Assembly (NCBI RefSeq): GCF_014643735.1
Contig: NZ_BMKA01000002.1
Coordinates: 1,089,441-1,153,440, forward strand
Length of the DNA stretch: 64,000 nucleotides
Source: Neptunicoccus cionae
GTDB lineage: Bacteria; Pseudomonadota; Alphaproteobacteria; Rhodobacterales; Rhodobacteraceae
Direction of reading: 5' to 3'
Positions 52,504 through 61,007 of this stretch are shown here, in pieces. A model generated the notes under the pieces. The model searched no databases. It was given only the letters and a program-made list of their open reading frames with translations, and was not told the origin of the DNA. The stretch's first letter is position 1. Each line of letters opens with the position of its first letter. The position numbers and the translations under genes were made by a program.

Positions 52504-53853
52504 ATGCCCGTTCGAGATGTTAAAAATTGGTTGGAAAGCCACCCCGACATAGAGTCGGTCTTCGCTTGTGTTTGTGATTTGAATGGAACCCTGCGGGGAA
52601 AGCGGGTTCCAGTGGATCAGGCCGACAAGGTAATTGAGGGTGGCATCCGGATGCCACTTTCTGTGGTGAGCGTGGATATCTGGGGGGAGGATATCGAAAA
52701 CAGTGCGCTGGTGTTTGAGACTGGCGATTCCGATGGGTTGTGCGAATTCACAGGGCGCGACCTGTTGCCGATCACCTGGACGGACCGTCCTTCTGCGATG
52801 GCGATGCTCTGGATGCGTAAAGAGGACGGAACGCCCTTCAATTCCGATCCACGTCGTGCATTAAATGCAGTGGTCGAGCGTTACGCGGAGCGCGGTCTGA
52901 CTCCTGTAGTGGCGACGGAGCTGGAATTTTATCTGTGCGATCCGTCAGGGGACCAGCCTCGCGCGCCTCATTCTCCGGTGACAGGCAAGCGGCTTGATTC
53001 CGATGGGGTTCTGTCGCTTGACGAATTGCAACACTTTGATGCTTTTCTGAATGACGTATACGAAGCCTGCGCCGATCAGGGCATCCCAGCAGATGCCGCA
53101 ATCTCCGAGAACGGGGCAGGGCAGTTCGAAATTAACCTTCTGCATGTGAACGACCCGTTGAAGGCTGCGGATGACGCGGTGCTGTTCAAACGGCTGGTGC
53201 GCGGTGTCGCCCGCAAGCACGGGTTCGCGGCGACGTTCATGGCGAAACCCTATGGCGCACGGGCGGGCAGCGGGTTTCACGTTCATTTTTCCTTGCTCGA
53301 TGAAGCGGGAAACAATGTGTTTGATAACGGTGGAGAAGAAGGTTCGGCCGTGATGCTGAATGCGGTGGCCGGACTGCTGGCGACCATGCAAGAAAACAGC
53401 CTAACCTTTGCACCTCATGAAAATTCCTATCGGCGTTTAATGCCGGGCGCGCATGCGCCAACGGGTGTGGCTTGGGGGTATGAAAACCGCACTGCGGCAA
53501 TCCGGATTCCGGGCGGAAATCACAAGGCGCGACGGATCGAGCATCGCGTGGCCGGAGCGGATGCCAACCCTTATCTGGTGTTAACCAGCATCCTTGGGGG
53601 CGCGTTGCTCGGGATTGAGCAGGACATGCAGCCTGCCGCGCCGATCACGGGGGATGCGTATCGTCAGAAGCTTACGCATTTGCCGCTCGACTGGGCCAGC
53701 GCGATAGAAGCTTTCGGCGAAGGGCGGCACGTTCAGGACATCTTCTCGGCACAGCTGCAAACGCTGTTGGTCGAATGTAAGGCGCAGGAGCTGCAACGTT
53801 TTGCGCGGCATGTGACGGACTTTGAATATCATTCCTATCTGGAGATTGTGTGA
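52504..53853 (+). CDS. puuA: gamma-glutamylputrescine synthetase (PuuA-like)
   Basis: A 449-residue protein of the glutamine synthetase superfamily. It has ELEFYLCDPSG, GQFEINLLHVNDPLKAADDAVLFKRLVRGVARKHG, the ATP-site GSGFHVHFSLLDEAG and ENRTAAIRIPGG. PuuA condenses glutamate with putrescine at ATP cost. ATG 52504 follows AAAGGAG; ATG 52462 upstream would overlap the operator motifs and lacks a ribosome site. It overlaps puuB by one base. Confidence 0.9.
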   Translation: MPVRDVKNWLESHPDIESVFACVCDLNGTLRGKRVPVDQADKVIEGGIRMPLSVVSVDIWGEDIENSALVFETGDSDGLCEFTGRDLLPITWTDRPSAMAMLWMRKEDGTPFNSDPRRALNAVVERYAERGLTPVVATELEFYLCDPSGDQPRAPHSPVTGKRLDSDGVLSLDELQHFDAFLNDVYEACADQGIPADAAISENGAGQFEINLLHVNDPLKAADDAVLFKRLVRGVARKHGFAATFMAKPYGARAGSGFHVHFSLLDEAGNNVFDNGGEEGSAVMLNAVAGLLATMQENSLTFAPHENSYRRLMPGAHAPTGVAWGYENRTAAIRIPGGNHKARRIEHRVAGADANPYLVLTSILGGALLGIEQDMQPAAPITGDAYRQKLTHLPLDWASAIEAFGEGRHVQDIFSAQLQTLLVECKAQELQRFARHVTDFEYHSYLEIV

Positions 53854-55163
53854 TGGGGGCCAATCAAAAACACTATGCTGGCGACGGAAGCCACACTGGC
53901 AGTTATTACGCAGCATCGGCAAATCCTGCACCGGAACGACCGCCACTGGTGGGGGCGCATGAAGTGGACGTTTGTGTCGTGGGGGCTGGGTATTCCGGTC
54001 TGTCCACTGCGCTGCATCTGGCAGAAAAAGGATATAACGTAGCCATCGTAGAAGGAGCGCGTGTGGGCTGGGGCGCTTCGGGGCGCAATGGCGGGCAGAT
54101 CGTGAACGGTTTGAATGCCAGCCTCCAGACCATCAAGAAGCGCTACGGGCAAGACACAGCGACCTTTGTGGCCGGACTGGTGCAAGAGGGCGGCGAGATT
54201 ATCCGCGAGCGGATCAACACCTATAACATCAAGTGTGATCTGAAAGAGAAGAACATCTTCACCGGCTTGACTAAGGCCCACATGAAAGAGCTGGAAGAGC
54301 GTAAGACGCTTTGGGAAAGCTACGGCATCAACAATCAGGAGATGCTCGATAAAGAGCAAATCCGCGAGCACATCAATTCCGACCTTTATGAAGGCGGGTT
54401 AATCGACCATTCCGGCGGCCACATGCACCCGCTGAACCTCGCGCTTGGGGAGGCTGCGGCGTTTGAGATGCTGGGCGGCACCATCTACGAGATGTCTATG
54501 GTGACAGCGGTGGATACCGATGCGTCGCGCCCTGTTGTGACCACCACTCAAGGGTCGTTGACCTGCAAGACGCTGGTGCTTTGTGGCAATGCCTATCTGG
54601 GCCATGTGGTGCCGACACTGACATCCCGCGTCATGCCGGTGTCCACGCAAGTGATGGCAACCGAGCCGCTGGGCGAAGAGCTGGCCCATTCGCTACTGCC
54701 GCAAGATGCCTGCGTTGAGGATATCCGCTACATTCTGGATTATTACCGTCTGTCCGGCGACAAGCGCATGCTGTTTGGCGGCGGCACCGTTTACGGCGGC
54801 GCTGACCCGCGCGACATCGAAGCAAAGCTGCGTGGCAACATGGAAAAAGTGTTCCCACAACTGAAGAAGGTAAAGGTGGATTACGCTTGGAGCGGTAATT
54901 TCGCCCTATCTTTCAGCCGCGTGCCCCAGATGGGTCGCATCGGTAAAAACACCTATTTCGCCCATGGCTATTCCGGTCATGGCGTCACCGGTTCGCACAC
55001 GTTCGGGCGTATTCTGTCCGAAGCGATCGACGGGGACGTGTCCCGCTTTGACGTGTTCGAAAACGTGCCTTGGTATCCATTTCCGGGCGGTCGTCTGTTC
55101 CGTGTGCCATACTCTGTCATGGGGTCTTGGTGGTACGGGCTGCGGGACCGGCTCGGGGTTTGA
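53853..55163 (+). CDS. puuB: gamma-glutamylputrescine oxidase (PuuB-like FAD enzyme)
   Basis: A 436-residue DAO-type FAD oxidoreductase. The FAD-binding dinucleotide fold starts VCVVGAGYSGLSTALHLAEKG near residue 40, followed by WGASGRNGGQIVNG, and the C-terminal part has YFAHGYSGHGVTGSHTFGR. PuuB oxidises gamma-glutamylputrescine to the aldehyde that PuuC uses. ATG 53853 was chosen over GTG 53850 with GGAGA eight bases upstream. Confidence 0.9.
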   Translation: MGANQKHYAGDGSHTGSYYAASANPAPERPPLVGAHEVDVCVVGAGYSGLSTALHLAEKGYNVAIVEGARVGWGASGRNGGQIVNGLNASLQTIKKRYGQDTATFVAGLVQEGGEIIRERINTYNIKCDLKEKNIFTGLTKAHMKELEERKTLWESYGINNQEMLDKEQIREHINSDLYEGGLIDHSGGHMHPLNLALGEAAAFEMLGGTIYEMSMVTAVDTDASRPVVTTTQGSLTCKTLVLCGNAYLGHVVPTLTSRVMPVSTQVMATEPLGEELAHSLLPQDACVEDIRYILDYYRLSGDKRMLFGGGTVYGGADPRDIEAKLRGNMEKVFPQLKKVKVDYAWSGNFALSFSRVPQMGRIGKNTYFAHGYSGHGVTGSHTFGRILSEAIDGDVSRFDVFENVPWYPFPGGRLFRVPYSVMGSWWYGLRDRLGV

Positions 55164-55197
55164 ATACACTCACTTCACAAATTTCAGGGAGAAAAAG

Positions 55198-56280
55198 ATG
55201 AAGAAAATTATGATGACATGTGCCGCAGTTACGCTGGGCGCGGGTGGTGCGCTGGCAGAGGGCGAACTGAACGTCTACAACTGGTCGGATTACATTGCCG
55301 AAGACACCATCGCGAATTTTGAGGCCGAGACTGGCATCAAAGTGAATTACGACGTGTTTGACAGCAACGAGGTTCTGGAAGCCAAAATGCTGACCGGCTC
55401 CAGCGGTTATGATGTGGTGGTTCCCTCTATCGAATTCATGGCCCGTCAGGCGCAGGCCGGTGTGTTTGCCGAAATCAACAAGGACGCCCTGTCGAACTAT
55501 GGCAACCTCGACCCGCAGATCCTTGAAATTCTGGCGGTAAACGATCCGGACAACACCCACGGCGTTCCTTATATGATGTTCACCACCGGACTGGGGTATA
55601 ACGTCCAAGCTGTATCAGAGCGCATCGACGCGGATAAGATTGGCAGCTGGGACATGATCTTTGATCCTGAAACCGCCGCGAAGCTGGCGGATTGCGGGAT
55701 AGCTGTTCTGGACAGCCCGTCCGAAATCATGGCGCCTGCGCTGAACTATCTCGGGATTGACCCGAACTCCGAAGACAAAGCGGACCTTGAGAAAGCCACC
55801 GACCTTCTGCTGTCTGTGCGCCCGCATATCCGTTACTTCCATTCCTCCCAGTACATTAACGATCTGGCCAACGGCGATATCTGCGTGTCCGTTGGGTATT
55901 CCGGCGACGTGCTGCAAGCCCGTGACCGTGCGGCCGAGGCCAATCAGGGCGTTGAAGTGGCCTATGCCATCCCCAAAGAGGGCGGACAGGTCGGGTTTGA
56001 CATGCTGGCCATCCCTGATGATGCGCCAAACGCTGAAAACGCACTGAAGTTCATTGACTATATCCTCAAGCCCGAAGTCGCGGCGGCTGTGACCAACTAC
56101 GTCTATTATGCCAACCCGAACACAGCCGCGACAGAGTTCGTGGATGAAGAGGTGCGTAACGATCCGGGCATTTATCCATCGAAGGATGTTCAGGCGAACC
56201 TGTTCTCTTTGCGGCCCCATACCCCGCGTTATGACCGGTCCCTGACCCGCGCGTGGACCACAATCAAGACCGGACAATAA
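55198..56280 (+). CDS. potF: periplasmic polyamine-binding protein (PotF/SpuD type)
   Basis: A 360-residue type II binding protein. Signal peptide about residues 1-20 (ending GGALAEGE). The start of the mature protein is LNVYNWSDYIAEDTIANFEAETGIKVNYDVFDSNEVLEAK, which is the PotF/PotD signature, with ligand-site Trp/Asp residues in YNWSDY and YSGDVLQA. It binds putrescine or spermidine. AGGGAGA precedes ATG 55198. A short hairpin follows at 56287. Confidence 0.92.
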   Translation: MKKIMMTCAAVTLGAGGALAEGELNVYNWSDYIAEDTIANFEAETGIKVNYDVFDSNEVLEAKMLTGSSGYDVVVPSIEFMARQAQAGVFAEINKDALSNYGNLDPQILEILAVNDPDNTHGVPYMMFTTGLGYNVQAVSERIDADKIGSWDMIFDPETAAKLADCGIAVLDSPSEIMAPALNYLGIDPNSEDKADLEKATDLLLSVRPHIRYFHSSQYINDLANGDICVSVGYSGDVLQARDRAAEANQGVEVAYAIPKEGGQVGFDMLAIPDDAPNAENALKFIDYILKPEVAAAVTNYVYYANPNTAATEFVDEEVRNDPGIYPSKDVQANLFSLRPHTPRYDRSLTRAWTTIKTGQ

Positions 56281-56286
56281 CATGCA

Positions 56287-56322
56287 GGCCGGACGTTGCG
56301 CTGAATGGTGTGATGTCCGGCC
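56287..56322 (+). other. intercistronic stem-loop between potF and potG
   Basis: GGCCGGAC (56287-56294) pairs with GTCCGGCC (56315-56322) around a 20-base loop, just after the potF stop. With no T-run, it looks like a message-stabilising or attenuating element that favours binding-protein synthesis, like the one after matP. Confidence 0.6.
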
Positions 56323-56344
56323 CGATCTTTAAAGGGACAGCTCT

Positions 56345-57484
56345 ATGACCATCAGTCAACCATCGACCTCTGCCAAGCCGTGGGATACGCCGGATGCCGT
56401 ACCCTTTATGCAGATCAAGAACATCACGAAGAAATTCGGTTCTGTATCGGCGGTCGAGAATGTTTCGCTCGATGTTTATAAGGGCGAGATTTTCTGCCTG
56501 CTCGGTGGTTCAGGGTGCGGCAAGTCTACTTTGTTGCGGATGCTTTCGGGGTTTGAGGTTCCCACGTCAGGTCAGATCATTATTGACGGAGAAGATCAGG
56601 CTGGCGTGGCCCCTTATGATCGCCAGACCAACATGATGTTTCAGTCCTATGCGCTGTTCCCGCATATGACAGTTGAAAAGAATATCGCCTACGGGCTCAA
56701 GCGGGACGGTCTGCCAAGGCGAGAGATCGCGACCCGCGTGACGGAAATGCTGTCGTTGGTGCAGATGGACGGTTTTGCCACGCGCAAACCCCATCAGCTT
56801 TCAGGCGGGCAACGCCAGCGGGTCGCGCTGGCCCGTTCATTGGTAAAAAAACCCAAACTTCTGATGCTGGATGAACCTCTGGGCGCGCTCGACAAGAAGC
56901 TGCGCGAGGAAACCCAGTTCGAGCTGATCAAGATTCAAGAAAGTCTTGGTGTGACTTTTGTTGTGGTGACACACGATCAGGAAGAGGCAATGACCCTGTC
57001 CAGCCGCATCGGCGTGATGAACCGCGGCGAGATTGTGCAGGTTGGCACCCCCCATGAAATCTATGAATTTCCGCGCAACCGTTTTGTGGCGGATTTCATC
57101 GGCTCGGTGAACCTGTTTGAGGGCCGTATTAAAGAAGACGGCGAAAACCATGTGGTGATCGCCTCGCCGGAAGCGGGCACCGACATTTATGTGCCTTATG
57201 CGGTCAGTGGTGTAGAAGGCCAGCAGATCGCCATTGCCGTGCGCCCTGAAAAGATGGAGATCAGCAAGGCGCCTCTGGATGATATGCGCAATACTGTCAG
57301 CGGTACTGTCGATGAAATCGCCTATATGGGGAATGTGTCCGTTTATCACGTGTTGCTGGACAGTGGCAAACGTGTCCGCGTCAGCCAGTCGAACCGGACC
57401 CGTTCCAACGAGGATGCGCCGACCTATGGCGACAGGGTCAATCTGGGCTGGGCGGGCCGCGCCGGTGTTGTGGTGACGGCATGA
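56345..57484 (+). CDS. potG: polyamine ABC importer ATP-binding protein
   Basis: A 379-residue ABC ATPase of the PotA/PotG type. Walker A is GGSGCGKST near residue 58, signature LSGGQRQRVALARSL near 155, Walker B LLMLDEPLGALD. A C-terminal TOBE domain of about 110 residues begins near 265. AAAGGGACAG precedes ATG 56345. Its stop overlaps potH by four bases. Confidence 0.93.
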   Translation: MTISQPSTSAKPWDTPDAVPFMQIKNITKKFGSVSAVENVSLDVYKGEIFCLLGGSGCGKSTLLRMLSGFEVPTSGQIIIDGEDQAGVAPYDRQTNMMFQSYALFPHMTVEKNIAYGLKRDGLPRREIATRVTEMLSLVQMDGFATRKPHQLSGGQRQRVALARSLVKKPKLLMLDEPLGALDKKLREETQFELIKIQESLGVTFVVVTHDQEEAMTLSSRIGVMNRGEIVQVGTPHEIYEFPRNRFVADFIGSVNLFEGRIKEDGENHVVIASPEAGTDIYVPYAVSGVEGQQIAIAVRPEKMEISKAPLDDMRNTVSGTVDEIAYMGNVSVYHVLLDSGKRVRVSQSNRTRSNEDAPTYGDRVNLGWAGRAGVVVTA

Positions 57485-58431
57485 GCCAGCAGGAAACCCA
57501 TCAAGGAAAACTGCCAGGTGCTGCCCTTTTGGGGCGGGCGCTGCACCGGATCGGAATGCGTGGCCGTGGTCTGGTGATTGCCATTCCGGTGCTGTGGCTG
57601 TTCCTGTTCTTTCTTGTACCGTTTCTGGTGGTGGCGAAGATTTCCCTGTCCGAAGCCGCCATTGCCCGTCCGCCCTATCTGCCGCTGTGGAACTGGGACG
57701 ACGGTTTTCTCAACATCACGCTGAACTTTGGCAACTACCTGTTCCTGTTTGATGATCCGCTGTACCTGTCCGCCTATGTTGAATCGGTAAAGATTGCGGC
57801 GGTTTCTACGGTGATCACCCTGCTGGTCGGCTATCCGATGGCCTATCTGATTGCCCGCTCTGCACCTGACACCAGAAACATCCTGCTGATGCTGGTGATC
57901 CTGCCGTTCTGGACCTCTTTCCTGCTGCGCGTTTATGCGTGGATCGGCTTTTTGAAGGGTAACGGGATTATCAATAACATCCTGATGAAGATCGGCCTGA
58001 TCGACGAGCCTCTGGTCATGCTGCAAACCGATTTCGCGGTCTATATCGGCATCGTTTACACCTATCTGCCTTTCATGATCCTGCCGCTGTTTGCCAATCT
58101 GGTAAAGCTGGACCAGTCCTATCTGGAGGCTTCTGCCGATCTGGGTGCCCGTCCGATCACGACATTCTTTACCGTGACCCTGCCGCTGTCTGCGAGCGGG
58201 ATCATCGCTGGATGTATGTTGGTCTTTATTCCCGCCGTCGGAGAGTTCGTCATCCCGGCCCTTCTGGGCGGACCGGATACGCTGATGATTGGCCGTGTTT
58301 TGTGGAACGAGTTCTTTTCCAACCGTGACTGGCCGATTGCCTCGGCTGTGGCGATTGTCATGCTGGTGGTGCTGGTCATTCCGATCATGCTGTTGCGCAA
58401 GGCGCAGGCCGCAGAAGCGGGAGCGAAATGA
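57481..58431 (+). CDS. potH: polyamine ABC importer permease (PotH type)
   Basis: A 316-residue permease with six membrane helices. The first is LVIAIPVLWLFLFFLVPFLVV and the EAA loop is SYLEASADLGARPITTFFTVTLP. The early segment VAKISLSEAAIARPPY is typical of PotH/PotB. It pairs with PotI. The start and stop overlap its neighbours by four bases each. Confidence 0.92.
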   Translation: MSQQETHQGKLPGAALLGRALHRIGMRGRGLVIAIPVLWLFLFFLVPFLVVAKISLSEAAIARPPYLPLWNWDDGFLNITLNFGNYLFLFDDPLYLSAYVESVKIAAVSTVITLLVGYPMAYLIARSAPDTRNILLMLVILPFWTSFLLRVYAWIGFLKGNGIINNILMKIGLIDEPLVMLQTDFAVYIGIVYTYLPFMILPLFANLVKLDQSYLEASADLGARPITTFFTVTLPLSASGIIAGCMLVFIPAVGEFVIPALLGGPDTLMIGRVLWNEFFSNRDWPIASAVAIVMLVVLVIPIMLLRKAQAAEAGAK

Positions 58432-59243
58432 TGGGTCAGCAATCCAGATTTCTAAAGATTGTCGCGCTGCTCGGCTTTGTTTTTCTTTATGCACCAATCG
58501 TGTCGCTGGTGATCTTCAGCTTTAACGAAAGCAAGCTGGTGACGGTTTGGGGCGGGTTTTCAACCAAATGGTATGCAGAACTGTTCCGCGATCCCCAAAT
58601 CCTTGAGGCCGCGTGGGTCAGCATCAAAATCGCCCTGATCAGTGCCACAATCGCCGTAGTGATAGGCACTGTCGGTTCCTTCGTGCTGATCCGGTTCAAG
58701 AAGTTTCGCTCCAAAGGCTTGCTGAGCATGATGATCACCGCGCCGCTGGTAATGCCCGAAGTGATCATCGGCCTGTCGCTGCTGTTGCTGTTCGTGGCGA
58801 TGCAGGGGGTGATCGGTTGGCCGGGCGGACGCGGGATGATGACGATCATTATCGCCCATTCCACTTTCGGTGCGGCCTATGCCGCCGTGGTGATCCAGTC
58901 CCGACTGGTGGATATGGACCTGTCGATAGAAGAGGCGGCGCAGGATCTGGGGGCGAAACCCGTGCGGGTGTTCTTTGACGTGACGCTGCCGGTGATCGCG
59001 CCTGCCTTGCTGTCGGGCTGGCTGCTGGTGTTCACGCTTAGTCTGGATGATCTAGTGATTGCCAGCTTTGTCTCTGGTCCCGGCGCCTCGACCTTGCCCA
59101 TGGTCGTCTTTTCCAAAGTGCGTCTGGGGGTCAGCCCCGATGTGAACGCACTGGCCACTATTATTATCGGCATCGTGTCCTTGGGGATCATTGCTGCCGC
59201 CCTTCAAATCAGCAGGAGTAAGAAACATGGCGCAGAACGGTGA
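58428..59243 (+). CDS. potI: polyamine ABC importer permease (PotI type)
   Basis: A 271-residue permease with six helices. It begins LGFVFLYAPIVSLVIFSFNESK, the PotI/PotC pattern, and its EAA loop is SIEEAAQDLGAKPVRVFFDVTLP. Its 3' end overlaps the agmatinase-family gene by 17 bases. Two starts three bases apart exist (58428 and 58431). Confidence 0.92.
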   Translation: MMGQQSRFLKIVALLGFVFLYAPIVSLVIFSFNESKLVTVWGGFSTKWYAELFRDPQILEAAWVSIKIALISATIAVVIGTVGSFVLIRFKKFRSKGLLSMMITAPLVMPEVIIGLSLLLLFVAMQGVIGWPGGRGMMTIIIAHSTFGAAYAAVVIQSRLVDMDLSIEEAAQDLGAKPVRVFFDVTLPVIAPALLSGWLLVFTLSLDDLVIASFVSGPGASTLPMVVFSKVRLGVSPDVNALATIIIGIVSLGIIAAALQISRSKKHGAER

Positions 59244-60198
59244 TCAGGCATTTTTGCGGAGCGACACCACAAAAGGGCGCTGGGAAGAAATGACCTATGG
59301 CGGCGCGCTCAGCTTTTTGCGCCGCAACTATTCCCGCAACCTTGATGGTGTGGATGTAGCTGTCACGGGGGTGCCGTTTGACAATGCGGTGACGTTTCGT
59401 CCGGGCTGTCGGCTTGGCCCGCAGGCGATCCGTGCGGCCTCGGTCCAACTGGCAGAGCTGAAAGCCTTTCCTTTCGGGTTTGACCCGTTTGAAACCCTGT
59501 CTGTTGTGGATTACGGCGATGTGCATCTGGACCCGCACCACCCCGAAACCGTGCGCCCCGCAATTGAGGCCCATGCCGCGCGTATTATAGAGAGTGGCGC
59601 CAAGCTGCTGACGCTGGGCGGGGATCATTCCATCGCCTATCCGCTGCTGAAGGCGCATGCTGCAAAACACGGCCCCATAGCGCTGATCCAGTTTGATGCC
59701 CATTGTGATACATGGGACGATGACGGCGCGCGGATGGATCATGGAACGATGTTCCTGCGAGCGGCCCGTGAGGGGATCATTGATGTGTCCAAATCCACCC
59801 AAGTGGGCTTGCGCACCTATAATGACGACGATTTTGGTTTTGAAATCCTGACAAGCCCCTGGATTCACCGCAACGGCATTGCTGCGGCTATTGACGTGGC
59901 GCGGGAACGGGCAGGGGACGCGCCTGTCTATATCTCCTTTGATGTGGACGGGATGGACCCTGCCTTTGCGCCGGGAACCGGCACGCCGGTTGCTGGGGGG
60001 CTTGCATCCTGGCAGGCGTTGGAGTTCATTCGCGGCATGGAAGGGCTGGACCTGATTGGCATGGACGTGGTCGAAGTCTCTCCGCCTTATGATGTGTCCG
60101 AAATCACCGCAATCGCGGCGGCAACCGTAGCCCATAACTGGCTGTGTCTTCTGGCCAAGGCCAAGGGTGCGCAGGGTGTCGAAATTGGAAGAGTTTGA
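59227..60198 (+). CDS. speB: agmatinase / ureohydrolase family enzyme
   Basis: A 323-residue arginase/agmatinase-family enzyme. All metal-site motifs are present: LTLGGDHSIAYP, FDAHCDTWDD and SFDVDGMDPAFAPGTGTP. The family splits urea from agmatine (giving putrescine) or from guanidinobutyrate (giving GABA); both products feed this operon, so context does not choose. AGGAG lies before ATG 59227, inside the potI coding end. Confidence 0.9.
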   Translation: MAQNGDQAFLRSDTTKGRWEEMTYGGALSFLRRNYSRNLDGVDVAVTGVPFDNAVTFRPGCRLGPQAIRAASVQLAELKAFPFGFDPFETLSVVDYGDVHLDPHHPETVRPAIEAHAARIIESGAKLLTLGGDHSIAYPLLKAHAAKHGPIALIQFDAHCDTWDDDGARMDHGTMFLRAAREGIIDVSKSTQVGLRTYNDDDFGFEILTSPWIHRNGIAAAIDVARERAGDAPVYISFDVDGMDPAFAPGTGTPVAGGLASWQALEFIRGMEGLDLIGMDVVEVSPPYDVSEITAIAAATVAHNWLCLLAKAKGAQGVEIGRV

Positions 60199-60208
60199 AG
60201 GTGGCGCT

Positions 60209-60895
60209 ATGAAGATCGGAATACTACAAACCGGCCATACCCCCGAAGAGATGCGGGAGAAACACGGCGATTACGACGACCTGTTCAAGCGTTTGCTGGC
60301 TGGGAGAGGGCTGCACTTTGAGACCTATCCGGTTTTGGACGGTATCCTGCCTGATACTATTATGGATGCGGACGGCTGGCTGATCACCGGATCAAAATTT
60401 GGCGTCTATGAAGATCATGACTGGATTCCACCGCTCGAAGATTTCCTGCGGCGGGCCTATGCCGCTGCGATCCCGATTGTCGGGGTCTGTTTCGGCCATC
60501 AGATTCTTGCACAGGCGCTGGGCGGCAAGGTTGAGAAATTCAGCGGCGGCTGGCAGGTTGGTCCCGTGGACTATGCCCGCACGGACGGGCGCAACGACCG
60601 GATCATGGCGTGGCATCAGGATCAGATCACGCAGGTGCCTGAAGGGGCCGCGATTACCGGCACCACCGACTTTTGTGCCAACGCGATGCTGGTCTATGGC
60701 GATCGTGCGCTTACGGTGCAGCCCCATCCCGAATTTACACCGGAATTTATGGGTGATCTGCTGGCAGCCCGTGGCGACATCTTACCAGACGCTATATTAA
60801 CAAAGGCGCGCGCCGGTTTGCAGGCCCACCTGGATTCACCCGACTATGCGCAAATGTTTGAGGACTTTTTCCGGCGGAATGCCAAGCCAACGTAA
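60209..60895 (+). CDS. class-I glutamine amidotransferase-type protein (candidate gamma-glutamyl-GABA hydrolase)
   Basis: A 228-residue GATase class-I domain protein. The nucleophile Cys is in GVCFGHQILAQALGG near residue 97, and the His-x-Glu pair is in VQPHPEFTPEF near 175. It looks like the stand-alone GMP-synthase-like GATase family, not like the peptidase C26 form of PuuD, which has a longer chain. Still, no other PuuD candidate exists in the window, and the operon needs a step that frees GABA from gamma-glutamyl-GABA. That role is inference. GAAGGTGG precedes ATG 60209. Confidence 0.82.
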   Translation: MKIGILQTGHTPEEMREKHGDYDDLFKRLLAGRGLHFETYPVLDGILPDTIMDADGWLITGSKFGVYEDHDWIPPLEDFLRRAYAAAIPIVGVCFGHQILAQALGGKVEKFSGGWQVGPVDYARTDGRNDRIMAWHQDQITQVPEGAAITGTTDFCANAMLVYGDRALTVQPHPEFTPEFMGDLLAARGDILPDAILTKARAGLQAHLDSPDYAQMFEDFFRRNAKPT

Positions 60896-61007
60896 TCAGG
60901 GGGCGACATCACTGCCAGACCTGATAAAGGCACGTTCAATATCGCCACATATCCTGCCCGTTTAAGGGCCATCCCACGTTACAGCCAAATACAGAAGGTT
61001 AATACGA

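Noticed and set aside
57424-58497. Minus-strand open frame opposite potH
   Set aside because: Gln/His-rich antisense translation of a membrane permease; no family likeness.
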